NCBI GenBank assembly: GCA_027460525.1
Contig: JAPZAS010000027.1
Coordinates: 1-51,369 of the forward strand
Length of the DNA stretch: 51,369 nucleotides
Source: Candidatus Methanoperedens sp.
GTDB lineage: Archaea; Halobacteriota; Methanosarcinia; Methanosarcinales; Methanoperedenaceae
Direction: 5' to 3'
Position 1 is the stretch's first letter; the number at the start of each line of letters is the position of its first letter. Position numbers and translations under genes: made by a program. Of the stretch, positions 34,071-42,787 are shown piece after piece. The notes beneath the pieces are model-generated. The model ran no database searches. It saw only the letters and a list, made by a program, of their open reading frames with translations, and was not told where the DNA came from.

Positions 34071-34949
34071 TTATAAAGTGATTTTTTTTATTTTTGCCCT
34101 CACAATAAGAACAGGTCTCTTTGTATTCTTAACCACATCAAAAGCCGTATCTCCCAACAATAATTCTTTGAACCAACCTTTGCCATGAGAGCTCATCGCT
34201 ATCAACGATGCGTCTTCATCCTCGGCTACCGAGCAAATCTCCTCTGCCGGGCTCCCCACACGGACATGCGCCTTTACCTTAAAGCCCGCACTGCTAAGTT
34301 CATCATCGAGGTCATCAAGCTTCTTCTTTGCTTCCTGAACATTAGCTTCTATTTCCTCCTCAGTTTCACCTCTGGTGACCACATGCACCAGTTCTATCTC
34401 TTCTATACTATCCAATTTTCTTAATAATGATAGTGCCTTCTCAGCAGGCTCAGAAAAATCAGTGGGATAAACCACTTTTGAGAAAATCTTATCGCAGAAC
34501 TTTTGAAGTTTTTCTCCCTCAAGGCTCTCTACTAATTTATAACGCATGAGAAGGACATCTGTCTTTGCATGGCGCAGTATATCAAGTGCGACACTTCCAA
34601 GAAGTAGACCCTTGATGAGGCTTTTCCCATGGGCATTCATAACGACTAAAGAAACTTTTTCCTCAGCTACAGTTTCTAGAATGGAATGTGAAACACCACC
34701 TTCTGTTATCACCTCTACCTTTGTTTTGACTTTTAACCCGATACTTTCAAGATGTTCTTTATGCTCCTCTAAATGAATCCTGGCATCCTCGATATGCTGT
34801 CCGTGAAGCCAGCCATGCTTTGAAGGATGCGTTGCATCAACAACATGCAAAACCACCACTTCTTTTACCCCAGGAATCTCACCAATGCATTCAAGGGTTT
34901 TCTGCGCATACTCTGAAAGATCTGTCGCAAATAACACCTTTTCAAACAT
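34071..34949 (-). CDS. Tandem universal stress protein (two UspA domains)
   Basis: This 292-residue cytoplasmic protein is two UspA domains. The first is ~1-145 (VLFATDLSEYAQKTLECI, VMNAHGKSLIKGLLLGSVALDILRHAKTDVLLMR). The second is ~160-290 (VVYPTDFSEPAEKALSLLRKL, AMSSHGKGWFKELLLGDTAFDVVKNTKRPVLIVR). Both C-terminal motifs fit the G-x2-G-x9-G(S/T) ATP-binding pattern only loosely, with Leu/Glu near the second glycine. AGGAGGA lies before the ATG. It separates the DUF1646 gene from mtr on the same strand. Confidence 0.93.
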   Translation of the reverse strand: MFEKVLFATDLSEYAQKTLECIGEIPGVKEVVVLHVVDATHPSKHGWLHGQHIEDARIHLEEHKEHLESIGLKVKTKVEVITEGGVSHSILETVAEEKVSLVVMNAHGKSLIKGLLLGSVALDILRHAKTDVLLMRYKLVESLEGEKLQKFCDKIFSKVVYPTDFSEPAEKALSLLRKLDSIEEIELVHVVTRGETEEEIEANVQEAKKKLDDLDDELSSAGFKVKAHVRVGSPAEEICSVAEDEDASLIAMSSHGKGWFKELLLGDTAFDVVKNTKRPVLIVRAKIKKITL

Positions 34950-35009
34950 AATATCCTCCTATATTTTTTTAAAATACTTCAATTTAGTGATTTTGGCTCC
35001 TGAATAAAG

Positions 35010-36107
35010 TTAAATTTTCAGTGCAAACAGAATGATAAAGTACGCAACCATTATCCCTCCTCCGAGCGGGACGCCCAGCTTCGCCCATTCCTTGCTGGTT
35101 ATACGCAGCTTGTTCGCTGCGATGATATTCGGAATGTTTCCAGGAATTAACATCCCGCCTGCAATCAGCAATCCCATAAGTGCGCTGTTAAGTTGTAATG
35201 TCGACATGCTTTTGGTAATCTCAGCTGAAGCAAGTGTGGCATTATCCAGTATGGCAGAGACGGTGTTTACCCAGTACAACATCTGGGGCACCAGGAATTT
35301 AATGTACCACTCGGTAATCGGTATAAAGCCGATTCCCAGAAAGACGAGAGCCATAACGAAAATATATACTTTGAATGCCCGAATCCCGACATCTTTTAAT
35401 GTTTCTTTTTCATCCTCAGGCGCTAGAACCTCTGCTTTTTGCTTTTTTCCAGCAAAAAACATGCTGATAATTCCAAGAGCAATTACGCCGGGAATTATGT
35501 ATTTCCCGATTCGATAGAACAGATACCAGAAATCCTCCTGTAATTTGGTTTTTATTACAATCGTGGCTAAAGGCTCACCCACCGGCGTCAGCGCTGCGCC
35601 CAGACCGATAGCAAAACAGGCAATTATTACAAGGTTTATCTTGGCTTTGCGGTTTAATTTTAAGGCGGTGATAATTTCTACGAGGAGCAGGGCGGCTATT
35701 ATGGCAGTTATGATGCTCGATAATAATCCCAATACAATAACTACCAGAAAGACAAATACCTTTAACGGGACTTTATTGAGTATCGAATCCGTAAAGACCT
35801 TAAGTTTGTCGCGACCATAATGAAAAAGCAGCCCTGCTAATAAAACAGCCAGGGTGATTTCAATTGGATCAACGATTGCTTTTTCGACCAGTCTAAAATT
35901 CCAGTTTGGTAGGATTTCACCCGGGTCGTTTGATGATACGCGTAATAATACAGTATCGAGTGTAACGGCGAAGATACCCATGGAAAAAAGAAAAGCTTCG
36001 AGATTGTGTTCAATTTTCTTGACCAAAAATGGTCCCAGCAACACCATCAGGAATATGACAAACAAACCTGCTGCGAGTATTATGTCAGGCGTCTCTGGCA
36101 ATTTCAA
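35010..36107 (-). CDS. DUF1646 membrane protein (probable transporter)
   Basis: This protein of ~365 residues has 10-11 membrane helices. It matches DUF1646, a family distantly like ion transporters: PVGEPLATIVIKTKL and LIAGGMLIPGNIPNIIAANKLRITSKEWAKLGVPLGGGIM hold conserved Pro/Gly/Asn turns seen in NhaD/ArsB-type antiporters. A TTG at 36107 is chosen as start because GGAGGG lies 5 nt upstream; another TTG nine codons earlier overlaps the previous gene. Its substrate is unknown; Na+ or H+ exchange is a guess. Confidence 0.85.
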   Translation of the reverse strand: MKLPETPDIILAAGLFVIFLMVLLGPFLVKKIEHNLEAFLFSMGIFAVTLDTVLLRVSSNDPGEILPNWNFRLVEKAIVDPIEITLAVLLAGLLFHYGRDKLKVFTDSILNKVPLKVFVFLVVIVLGLLSSIITAIIAALLLVEIITALKLNRKAKINLVIIACFAIGLGAALTPVGEPLATIVIKTKLQEDFWYLFYRIGKYIIPGVIALGIISMFFAGKKQKAEVLAPEDEKETLKDVGIRAFKVYIFVMALVFLGIGFIPITEWYIKFLVPQMLYWVNTVSAILDNATLASAEITKSMSTLQLNSALMGLLIAGGMLIPGNIPNIIAANKLRITSKEWAKLGVPLGGGIMVAYFIILFALKI

Positions 36108-36126
36108 ATAAGTCCCTCCTTTATTT

Positions 36127-36972
36127 TTATCCAAGCGGTCTGGGCTGCTTATGCTCGGGCAGCACAGGCAAATGCGCCGTGCTTATGAGAATGGGCGAAT
36201 CAACTTCCTTTGCCCGCTCTAAAAGAAGCTCTTTTCCTTTCTGCGTTATGGCAAACATGGGAACTGATGTGCCTGCCTGAAGGATTGGTTTTACTACATC
36301 TCGCACAATCCTTGAAGCGCATCCTGTGATTATATCCATTTTTCCAAGAAACTCAGCCTCCTTGCACCCTATTCCTGTGAGGTGCGCCCCTATCAGGATT
36401 AAATTGACATTATATTCTTTTTCTATCTCGCGAAGTTCCCCGGCTTCCCCAACCACGGTTACGCTGACTGCTATATTCTTATACCCGAGTTCGCATGCCG
36501 CTCTGGCACCTGCAACCTGGTCAATCCTTGCGCTTTCCTTATCAAGAACAATGCCTCCCCGTGATTCTATGCCGTCGATTACTTCCTGTATCGGCTCTGT
36601 TTCAATAAGCCCCGACATCAAAGCCCCCATGCCCTGCACCAGTTCAGGATTGCGTGTAATAACCGTGCCTGCGCCGTCGCATACCGTGACCGTGGAATCA
36701 ATCATACCGTGCCTAAGAGCGGTCATCATAATCTCGCTTGCCCCAAAATTAACAAAAACCCCGTAGTCAAACCTTCTTTCCGGGGTGAACATGCCAAGCT
36801 CGCGGATCCTGTATTCCATATTCTTTTTTGCCTCTTCTGCCGTGAGCTTTGAGACATTGGCAACTTTGTCGAACACTGGGCACCAGTCTGCAACCGGCTC
36901 CCCGACTTCAATCACTTTCCCGTCTTTCACAACCACGCGGGTTTTCCCGAAGAGTTCCATCACGTGCGGCAT
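36127..36972 (-). CDS. Methanogenesis marker protein 8 (DUF2099)
   Basis: This 281-residue protein matches methanogenesis marker 8: MELFGKTRVVVKDGKVIEVGEP, DWCPVFDK, RFDYGVFVNFGASEIMMTALRHGMIDSTVTVCDGAGTVIT, GARAACELGYKNIAVSV and LIGAHLTGIGCKEAEFLGKMDIITGCASRIVRD. It holds conserved cysteines at CPVF, VCDG, IGC and TGC. The function is unknown, but the gene occurs with methyl-coenzyme M reductase pathways. The ATG at 36972 follows the upstream TGA by one base. Confidence 0.93.
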   Translation of the reverse strand: MPHVMELFGKTRVVVKDGKVIEVGEPVADWCPVFDKVANVSKLTAEEAKKNMEYRIRELGMFTPERRFDYGVFVNFGASEIMMTALRHGMIDSTVTVCDGAGTVITRNPELVQGMGALMSGLIETEPIQEVIDGIESRGGIVLDKESARIDQVAGARAACELGYKNIAVSVTVVGEAGELREIEKEYNVNLILIGAHLTGIGCKEAEFLGKMDIITGCASRIVRDVVKPILQAGTSVPMFAITQKGKELLLERAKEVDSPILISTAHLPVLPEHKQPRPLG

Positions 36973-36973
36973 T

Positions 36974-37312
36974 TCAATCACCCACGAACTTATAAAGTTC
37001 AAGCAGTTCAGTGGCTTTTACTGTTGAGAGCCTCATGCCCACCACGTCGATGAGGGCATCAACATGCTCTTTTCTAACGCAGTGAAGGCTCTCCATCCCT
37101 TCGAAAATAAGGTTGGCAATATAGTTCAATTCATCATCTGACAGTTTCATGAGCCTTTCTCTAAAGTCTTGTGGCGACGCGCTGACATGCTGACTCACAG
37201 GTGGTAACACAGACCTGAATTCCCATCCTGCGTGCGCGCACGTCGGGTCAACAAGCTCTGGCGCAAGCTTTCTTAGAAGCATTAAGTCCCTGGAACTGAG
37301 CTTTCGTGCCAT
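36974..37312 (-). CDS. Hypothetical protein, 112 residues, coupled to marker 8
   Basis: A helical, soluble protein (KLSSRDLMLLRKLAPELVDPTCAHAGWEFRSVLPPVSQHVSASPQDFRERL, then LNYIANLIFEGMESLHCVRKEHVDALIDVV). No family was recognised. It ends one base before the marker 8 ATG, so the two are likely translated together and may act together. Its start sits ~25 bp from a near-symmetric TATA shared with mqnB, making its mRNA leaderless or nearly so. Confidence 0.72.
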   Translation of the reverse strand: MARKLSSRDLMLLRKLAPELVDPTCAHAGWEFRSVLPPVSQHVSASPQDFRERLMKLSDDELNYIANLIFEGMESLHCVRKEHVDALIDVVGMRLSTVKATELLELYKFVGD

Positions 37313-37333
37313 TGTATCAGGTTATGCCTGCAT

Positions 37334-37345
37334 GCTTATAAAAGC
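37334..37345. promoter_or_regulatory. Near-palindromic TATA box between divergent genes
   Basis: GCTTATAAAAGC reads as a good TATA on both strands. It predicts starts near 37313 leftwards (unknown-marker 8 operon, ATG at 37312) and near 37364 rightwards (mqnB, ATG at 37377). One element could therefore serve both a methanogenesis-marker operon and menaquinone genes. Confidence 0.5.
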
Positions 37346-37376
37346 TTTATTTCATCGGGCATTTATTAGACCATAT

Positions 37377-38081
37377 ATGAATATAGCCCTTATCGTGCCT
37401 ACACCCGTTGAGTCTAGGGAACTGAGGCGCGAAATCAAGCCGATGCCGCATGATGAATTAAAAATTATTTCTGATGGAGAATTGCACGGGAAATCCATTA
37501 CCTTTACCCACTGCGGTGTAGGCAAAGTCAATGCCGCCCACTCCGCAACCCTGATGCTGGAGAATTATGATATAGATTTAATGATACTGTTTGGTATCGC
37601 AGGCGTGTATAGCGCCAAAGGCGCTAAACCAGGCGATGTTGCTGTTGCCGGGAGCGAGAACTACGCCGAGGAGGGGGTATTAACAAAGGAGGGGTGGAAA
37701 CCAATGGAGGTCATAAGCCCGCTTTTGAAAAATCAAAAGGAATATTTCAATACCTTTCCGGTCGACCCGAAGCTTTCCGGGCTCGCACTAAAAGTATCAT
37801 CCGACCTGGGTTTTAAAGTAACCTCAGGCAATTTTGTAACAGTTTCCCAGGTCTCTGGAACCAGTGAGAGCGGGGAAATCCTGAAGAAGCGCTTCAACGG
37901 CGTATGCGAGAACATGGAAGGTGCTGCCGTGGCTCATATCTGTACGCTGTATGGAGTACCGATGGTTGAGATTCGAGGCATAAGCAATATAGTTGAAGAC
38001 AGGGATATTAAAAAATGGAACATACCGCTTGCTGCCTCGCATGCAAATAAGGTAGTGAGCCAACTCGTTAAAAATTTATGA
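37377..38081 (+). CDS. mqnB: Futalosine hydrolase (menaquinone biosynthesis)
   Basis: MqnB removes the base from futalosine in the alternative menaquinone pathway. The 234-residue protein belongs to the nucleoside phosphorylase-like fold: HCGVGKVNAAHSATLMLE, ILFGIAGVYSAKGAKPGDVAVAGSENYAEEGV, and VCENMEGAAVAHICTLYGVPMVEIRGISNIVEDRD, with the Glu in ENMEGAA and the Asp in VEDRD as substrate and catalytic residues. The ATG at 37377 is ~12 nt after the predicted start. It overlaps mqnD by 4 nt. Confidence 0.92.
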   Translation: MNIALIVPTPVESRELRREIKPMPHDELKIISDGELHGKSITFTHCGVGKVNAAHSATLMLENYDIDLMILFGIAGVYSAKGAKPGDVAVAGSENYAEEGVLTKEGWKPMEVISPLLKNQKEYFNTFPVDPKLSGLALKVSSDLGFKVTSGNFVTVSQVSGTSESGEILKKRFNGVCENMEGAAVAHICTLYGVPMVEIRGISNIVEDRDIKKWNIPLAASHANKVVSQLVKNL

Positions 38082-38905
38082 CAAAACTTTCCCTGGGCTA
38101 TTCACCATGCCCCAACGACACATTTATCTTCTATGCTTTAGCCCATAAAAAGCTCAGAATGGATGTGGAATTCTCTGAAATATTGAGGGATGTGGAGGGA
38201 TTGAATAAACTGGCTTTGAACAGGGAACTGGATGTCACCAAAGCCTCCTTTTATGCCTTTGGTTTTTTGAGAGAGAATTACTGCCTTCTTCATAGCGGCA
38301 GCGCGCTTGGGCGGGGATGCGGGCCTCTTGTAGTCGCTAAAAACCCCATGAGGATTTCCGAGCTTGCCAGTTCAAGGATAGCAATTCCTGGAAAGATGAC
38401 CACAGCCTATCTCCTTCTGCAGCTCTTTGCACCAGGGATAAAAAAGATAGTTGAGATGCCTTTTGAGCGCATCATGAACGCGGTCAGCCTGGGAACTGTG
38501 GATGCTGGATTGATCATCCACGAAGGCAGATTTACGTATCCAAAATATAATCTTGTGGAGCTCCTTGACCTGGGAGAGTGGTGGGAGGAGGAAACTGGCT
38601 TGCCGATACCTCTTGGCGGGATTCTTGCAAAGAGGGAATTGGGCGCGGACACGATAAAAAAAATAGATGCTCTCGTTAAAAAGAGTGTTGAATATGCGTT
38701 TCAAAATCCTGCGCTAACACGAGAGTATATCAAGAGCAATGCACAGGAGCTGGATGACGATGTAATAGAGCAGCACATCCGGCTTTATGTGAACGATTAT
38801 ACACTGGAGATTGGTGATGGTATTATCGCCATCGAAAAACTCTTGAAAACTGCAGAAGAGTTACATTTGATTCCGCATTCTGATAAACCTGTTTTCATTG
38901 CTTAA
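38078..38905 (+). CDS. mqnD: 1,4-dihydroxy-6-naphthoate synthase (menaquinone biosynthesis)
   Basis: MqnD converts cyclic dehypoxanthine futalosine to 1,4-dihydroxy-6-naphthoate. The 275-residue protein has the family start YSPCPNDTFIFYALAH, DVTKASFYAFGFLRENYCLL, GSALGRGCGPLVVA, IAIPGKMTTAYLLLQLF and AGLIIHEGRFTYP, including the catalytic-type His in IIHEGR. Overlapping start with mqnB shows coupled translation. mqnA, mqnC and mqnE are not in the window. Confidence 0.94.
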   Translation: MTKLSLGYSPCPNDTFIFYALAHKKLRMDVEFSEILRDVEGLNKLALNRELDVTKASFYAFGFLRENYCLLHSGSALGRGCGPLVVAKNPMRISELASSRIAIPGKMTTAYLLLQLFAPGIKKIVEMPFERIMNAVSLGTVDAGLIIHEGRFTYPKYNLVELLDLGEWWEEETGLPIPLGGILAKRELGADTIKKIDALVKKSVEYAFQNPALTREYIKSNAQELDDDVIEQHIRLYVNDYTLEIGDGIIAIEKLLKTAEELHLIPHSDKPVFIA

Positions 38906-39213
38906 AAGAAGCTCTTTATCATCTCGTCCCTTGACTTTTTGTTATTACTGCCATCGCTTATCTTGATTATTTTCTGGGCTTTCCTTTTCGCCGGAGGGCA
39001 GCCTGAACATTCATAGATGAAATGGATAAAACCTGTTTCCGGGTTCTCCACGGTTTTCTTATGTTCATATACCGTATTACATTCAGGGCATACGCCGACT
39101 TTAGGAACGATTTCATTGCAATGCCCGCACTTGCACACCACAACGTCTATGACTTCGTTCTTAGTGTTTATGGCAGATAATATGTACTCGTCGTTTTTCA
39201 ATTCAGGAGGCAT
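38902..39213 (-). CDS. Small zinc-ribbon-like protein
   Basis: This 103-residue protein has paired cysteine knuckles: CKCGHC near 28-33, CPEC near 42-45 and CSGC near 69-72, which suggest one or two zinc sites, with a basic C-terminal tail (PPAKRKAQKIIKISDGSNNKKSRDEM). No specific family was recognised; nucleic-acid or protein contact is likely. Its 3' end overlaps mqnD by 4 nt convergently. Confidence 0.75.
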   Translation of the reverse strand: MPPELKNDEYILSAINTKNEVIDVVVCKCGHCNEIVPKVGVCPECNTVYEHKKTVENPETGFIHFIYECSGCPPAKRKAQKIIKISDGSNNKKSRDEMIKSFF

Positions 39214-39337
39214 GTTATATTCAACTTAATAACCAAGGGTATATTAAATCTTGCGAGTTTATTACGGTAATTCCAAAATCATGCATAACAAAAGCTTTAT
39301 TCGTTTTTAAGTTATACCATATAGCGAGGTGAAATGT

Positions 39338-39499
39338 TTGACCGAACATATTCCATCCAAAATTAATTATTTAGTTGCTCTTGAAAAAGCCTGCTTACAA
39401 TGTGGCGATAAGCACCAACCGGATTGCCCCGTGGGGATGGCAAAAGCTCAAATCAAAAGCACTTGCGACGTATTAACTGAATTTTACAAACACAGATAA
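39338..39499 (+). CDS. Small cysteine-rich protein with TTG start
   Basis: A 53-codon frame opens with TTG at 39338, 5-6 nt after GAGGTGA, a good ribosome site. The protein (EKACLQCGDKHQPDCPVGMAKAQI, then KSTCDVLTEFYKHR) has four Cys and two His in a compact CxxC...C...C arrangement, likely binding metal. The ATG at 39334 is out of frame and stops at once. A TATA-like GTTATACC lies at 39311-39318. The family is unknown; it precedes purN by 40 nt. Confidence 0.6.
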   Translation: MTEHIPSKINYLVALEKACLQCGDKHQPDCPVGMAKAQIKSTCDVLTEFYKHR

Positions 39500-39539
39500 A
39501 CCAAAACCTATTATATTCCCGAAGGCGTAAGAGCCTCCC

Positions 39540-40148
39540 GTGGCGAATATAGCAGTGCTTGCTTCGGGAAGAGGTTCAAACCTTCAGGCAATCATAGACA
39601 GTATTGGAAATGGCTATTTGAAAGCGAAAATCACGGTGGTAATCAGCGACATCGGCGACGCATATGCGCTGGAGCGCGCAAGAAGGCATGGAATAGAAGC
39701 TGTTTTTATTGATCCGGAAAAATTCCCGTCAAGGGAATTATACGAAAAAGAGGTTCTGAGGGTTTTAAGAAAACATGATGCTGAGCTGGTGCTGCTCGCC
39801 GGCTACATGAGAGTTGTTGGAAGGGCACTGCTCAAAGCCTATAAAAACCGCATGCTCAACATCCATCCAGCGCTCCTCCCTACCTTTCCCGGTCTTCATG
39901 CGCAGAAGCAGGCTTTTGACCATGGCGTGAAAGTTGCTGGTTGCACGGTTCATTTTGTGGACGATACGCTGGACAATGGACCCATAATCCTGCAAAGATG
40001 CGTGGAAGTGAAGGAGAACGATACGCCAGAGACGCTTGCGGACAGGATACTCGAACAGGAGCACAAGATTTATCCCGAAGCCGTGAAATTGTTTGTCGAA
40101 AACAGGCTGCGTATAGAAGGACGTAAAGTGAAAATCATACAATCATAA
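39540..40148 (+). CDS. purN: Phosphoribosylglycinamide formyltransferase (folate-dependent)
   Basis: PurN transfers formyl from 10-formyl-tetrahydrofolate to GAR in purine synthesis. The 202-residue protein has ASGRGSNLQAI at 8-18, VISDIGDAYALERA, the catalytic Asn-His in NIHPALLPTFPG and the Asp in VHFVDDTLDNGPII. The start is GTG at 39540. No clear ribosome site is seen. Next to glyA it marks use of folate-type C1 carriers. Confidence 0.94.
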   Translation: MANIAVLASGRGSNLQAIIDSIGNGYLKAKITVVISDIGDAYALERARRHGIEAVFIDPEKFPSRELYEKEVLRVLRKHDAELVLLAGYMRVVGRALLKAYKNRMLNIHPALLPTFPGLHAQKQAFDHGVKVAGCTVHFVDDTLDNGPIILQRCVEVKENDTPETLADRILEQEHKIYPEAVKLFVENRLRIEGRKVKIIQS

Positions 40149-40163
40149 AAAAAAGGAATCATT

Positions 40164-41408
40164 ATGCCATTAAGAACCACCGACCCTGAAATTTACGAAA
40201 TAATCAGACACGAGACAGAAAGACAGAGAAATAAATTAAACCTGATAGCTTCGGAGAACTACGCAAGCCGTGCAGTGCTTGCGGCTCAGGGCTCGGTGAT
40301 GACAAATAAATATGCTGAGGGTTATCCTGGAAAGAGGTATTACGGGGGATGTGAGTTTGTTGACGAGGCTGAGAAACTTGCTATCGAGAGAGCCAAAAAG
40401 CTTTTCAAGGCAGAACATGTCAACGTTCAGCCCCACTCAGGCTCGCAGGCGAACATGGCTGTATATCTGGCGATGCTCAAGTGCGGGGACACAATTATGA
40501 GCATGGATTTATCTCACGGCGGGCATCTTTCCCACGGCAGCCCAGTGAATTTTTCGGGAAAATTGTTCAATATCGTGCCTTACGGCGTTTCAAGGGAGAC
40601 TAAAACCATAGACTACGACGCCCTTTCTGAGCTCGCTAAAAGGCATAAGCCGAAACTTATTATCTCTGGGGCAAGTGCATATCCGCGAGAACTTGATTTT
40701 AAGCGGTTTCGGGAAATTGCAGACGAGGCAGGAGCTTTTTTAATGGCTGATATAGCCCATATTGCAGGACTGGTGGTTGCGGGCATACACTCTGACCCTG
40801 TGCCGTATGCTGATTTTGTTACCTCAACCACGCACAAAACGCTCCGGGGTCCCCGTGGAGGTATGATAATGTGCAAATCAGAATATGCCAAGGAGATTGA
40901 CAAGACCGTTTTCCCGGGCATACAGGGCGGTCCTCTTATGCATGTCATAGCGGCAAAAGCTGTAGCATTCAAAGAAGCGATGAACAGGGATTTTATTGAT
41001 TACCAGAAGCAAATAGTGGCAAATGCTAAGAAGATTGCATCCGAACTTGCTTCTCTGGGGTTTGAAATGGTATCAGGCGGTACGGATAACCACCTGATGC
41101 TCGTTGACCTCACGCCTCTTGGTATCACAGGCAAGGATGCTGAGGCGAAGCTTGGCGAGGCTGGAATAATATTGAATAAGAACACCATACCTTTTGAGAC
41201 AAAAAGTCCATTCATCACAAGCGGGATCCGCATAGGTACGCCCGCTGCTACAACACGGGGAATGAAAGAGAAGCAAATGATGGTTATTGCACATGCCATC
41301 GATGAGACGCTTCGGAACATGAATGATACAGAAACAGTAAATGAGGTAAAGAAAACAATTCTTGAGCTTTGCAGGCAATTCCCGATCCCGTACGATGAGG
41401 CTTATTGA
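40164..41408 (+). CDS. glyA: Serine hydroxymethyltransferase
   Basis: GlyA interconverts serine and glycine, loading a methylene group on the pterin. The 414-residue PLP enzyme has [19 protein letters not shown] at 26-44, [27 protein letters not shown] near 89-97, DIAHIAGLV near 196, the PLP Lys225 in [13 protein letters not shown], and [10 protein letters not shown]. These are bacterial-like features; the C1 carrier is probably tetrahydrofolate given folD next door. AAAGGAA lies before the ATG, and its stop overlaps the folD start. Confidence 0.96.
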   Translation: MPLRTTDPEIYEIIRHETERQRNKLNLIASENYASRAVLAAQGSVMTNKYAEGYPGKRYYGGCEFVDEAEKLAIERAKKLFKAEHVNVQPHSGSQANMAVYLAMLKCGDTIMSMDLSHGGHLSHGSPVNFSGKLFNIVPYGVSRETKTIDYDALSELAKRHKPKLIISGASAYPRELDFKRFREIADEAGAFLMADIAHIAGLVVAGIHSDPVPYADFVTSTTHKTLRGPRGGMIMCKSEYAKEIDKTVFPGIQGGPLMHVIAAKAVAFKEAMNRDFIDYQKQIVANAKKIASELASLGFEMVSGGTDNHLMLVDLTPLGITGKDAEAKLGEAGIILNKNTIPFETKSPFITSGIRIGTPAATTRGMKEKQMMVIAHAIDETLRNMNDTETVNEVKKTILELCRQFPIPYDEAY

Positions 41409-42283
41409 TGCAGCTTGAAGAGGTCACAGACCCCAGGATTATAGATGGCAGGAAAATAGCACAGGGTATAGAGGAAAAAGTCAAGAAAGAGGTTGGAAAA
41501 TTCATTCAGGAGCGCGGCATTAAACCTGCTCTTGCCACCATACTCGTGGGGGAACATCCTCCCTCAAAACTGTACGTCAAGCTCAAGCACTGGGCATGCA
41601 AGCGCGTGGGCATTCTGTCGGAAGACCACAAGTTCCCTGAGAGCACAAAACAGGATGAGATAATAAAGCTGATTGAAATCCTGAACAGGCGACCTGAGAT
41701 ACACGGGATACTTGTGCAGCTTCCACTGCCAAAGCACATCGATGAACGGGAGGTGATGATGCGCATTGCGCCAGAAAAGGACGTTGACGGCTTCAATCCC
41801 ATCAACATGGGAAAGATGCTTATCGGGTGCGAGGGTTTTGTGCCGTGCACGCCCAAGGGTATTGTGCTGGCGCTTTCTGAGTTCAATATAGACCCGCAGG
41901 GCAAGGAGGTGGTGGTGGTCGGGCACAGCAATGTGGTTGGAAAGCCTGTTGCGATAATGCTGCTCAACCGCAACGCCACAGTCAAGGTATGCCATGTGTT
42001 TACCAAAGACCTGAAAAGCCACACAAGAGAAGCTGATATTCTCATTGTTGCTACAGGCGTGCGCGGCTTGATTAAAGCCGACATGGTGAAGCAGGATGCT
42101 ATCGTGTTCGATGTAGGCATAACGTGGCAGGATGAAAAGGTTTACGGGGATGTGGATTTTGATGATGTTCTTCCCAGGGTGAAATTAATCTCGCCTGTAC
42201 CCGGGGGTGTAGGTCCCATGACGATAGCGATTCTTATGGAGCATACGCTTATGGCAGCGAAGATGCAGACCGCCTCAAAGTGA
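41408..42283 (+). CDS. folD: Methylene-tetrahydrofolate dehydrogenase / methenyl-THF cyclohydrolase
   Basis: FolD oxidises methylene- to methenyl-tetrahydrofolate with NAD(P) and hydrolyses it to 10-formyl-THF, the PurN cofactor. The 291-residue protein has the catalytic Lys in PSKLYVKLKHWACKRVGI, GILVQLPLPKHID, PEKDVDGFNPIN, VVVGHSNVVGKPVA, HTREADILIVATG and the final PGGVGPMTIAILMEHT. The start ATG shares one base with the glyA TGA. This folate route runs in parallel to H4MPT enzymes such as Mtd. Confidence 0.96.
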   Translation: MQLEEVTDPRIIDGRKIAQGIEEKVKKEVGKFIQERGIKPALATILVGEHPPSKLYVKLKHWACKRVGILSEDHKFPESTKQDEIIKLIEILNRRPEIHGILVQLPLPKHIDEREVMMRIAPEKDVDGFNPINMGKMLIGCEGFVPCTPKGIVLALSEFNIDPQGKEVVVVGHSNVVGKPVAIMLLNRNATVKVCHVFTKDLKSHTREADILIVATGVRGLIKADMVKQDAIVFDVGITWQDEKVYGDVDFDDVLPRVKLISPVPGGVGPMTIAILMEHTLMAAKMQTASK

Positions 42284-42381
42284 GGGCATGTATTTGCGCA
42301 TGTTTATTCATGGGAATTAGTTTTATGAGTGGATAATGTGTATTTAGTGATGCAGCGAAAGGCTGCAAGGAGATAACGAAC

Positions 42382-42666
42382 ATGGCAGAAACCAAGAATT
42401 TTGTTTTAAGAAGCAAGGATGGAACTGAGAGCAGTGTTTTCACAGGACGCCAGGCGCGGCAGGCTGCCCTTAAGGCGGCTAACCGCGTCGGGGGAGCAAA
42501 AAATAACCCGGTCGAGATCAGGCTTCGCGAGAGGGGAACAAAAAAGGTGCATATATTCCGGGGCTGGAAGGAGATGGTGAACGCACCCAAGAACAAGCCA
42601 GCATGGATGCCCGATAAGATCAATAAGCCGTTTGTCAAAAAGGTTGGAATTGAAAAACTGGATTAA
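42382..42666 (+). CDS. Chromosomal protein MC1
   Basis: MC1 is a monomeric DNA-bending protein that compacts chromatin in Methanosarcinales and haloarchaea. The 94-residue protein has the family layout: NFVLRSKDGTESSVFTGRQARQAALKAANR, EIRLRERGTKKVHIFRGWKEMV, and PAWMPDKINKPFVKKVGIEKL, with the DNA-contacting Trp/Pro in the C-terminal region. AAGGAGATAA lies before the ATG. Likely highly expressed; a weak AGAGC/GCTCT hairpin with AT-rich tail follows near 42724. Confidence 0.95.
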   Translation: MAETKNFVLRSKDGTESSVFTGRQARQAALKAANRVGGAKNNPVEIRLRERGTKKVHIFRGWKEMVNAPKNKPAWMPDKINKPFVKKVGIEKLD

Positions 42667-42787
42667 GTTAGAACCAGTTAATTCTTATTTTTTTAACCAA
42701 GTATTCCAATAAGTAAAAAGTAAAGAGCAATAATAATTAACGCTCTAATAAAAATTTTTAATTAAAATATTCTGTGTAAAAATATGT

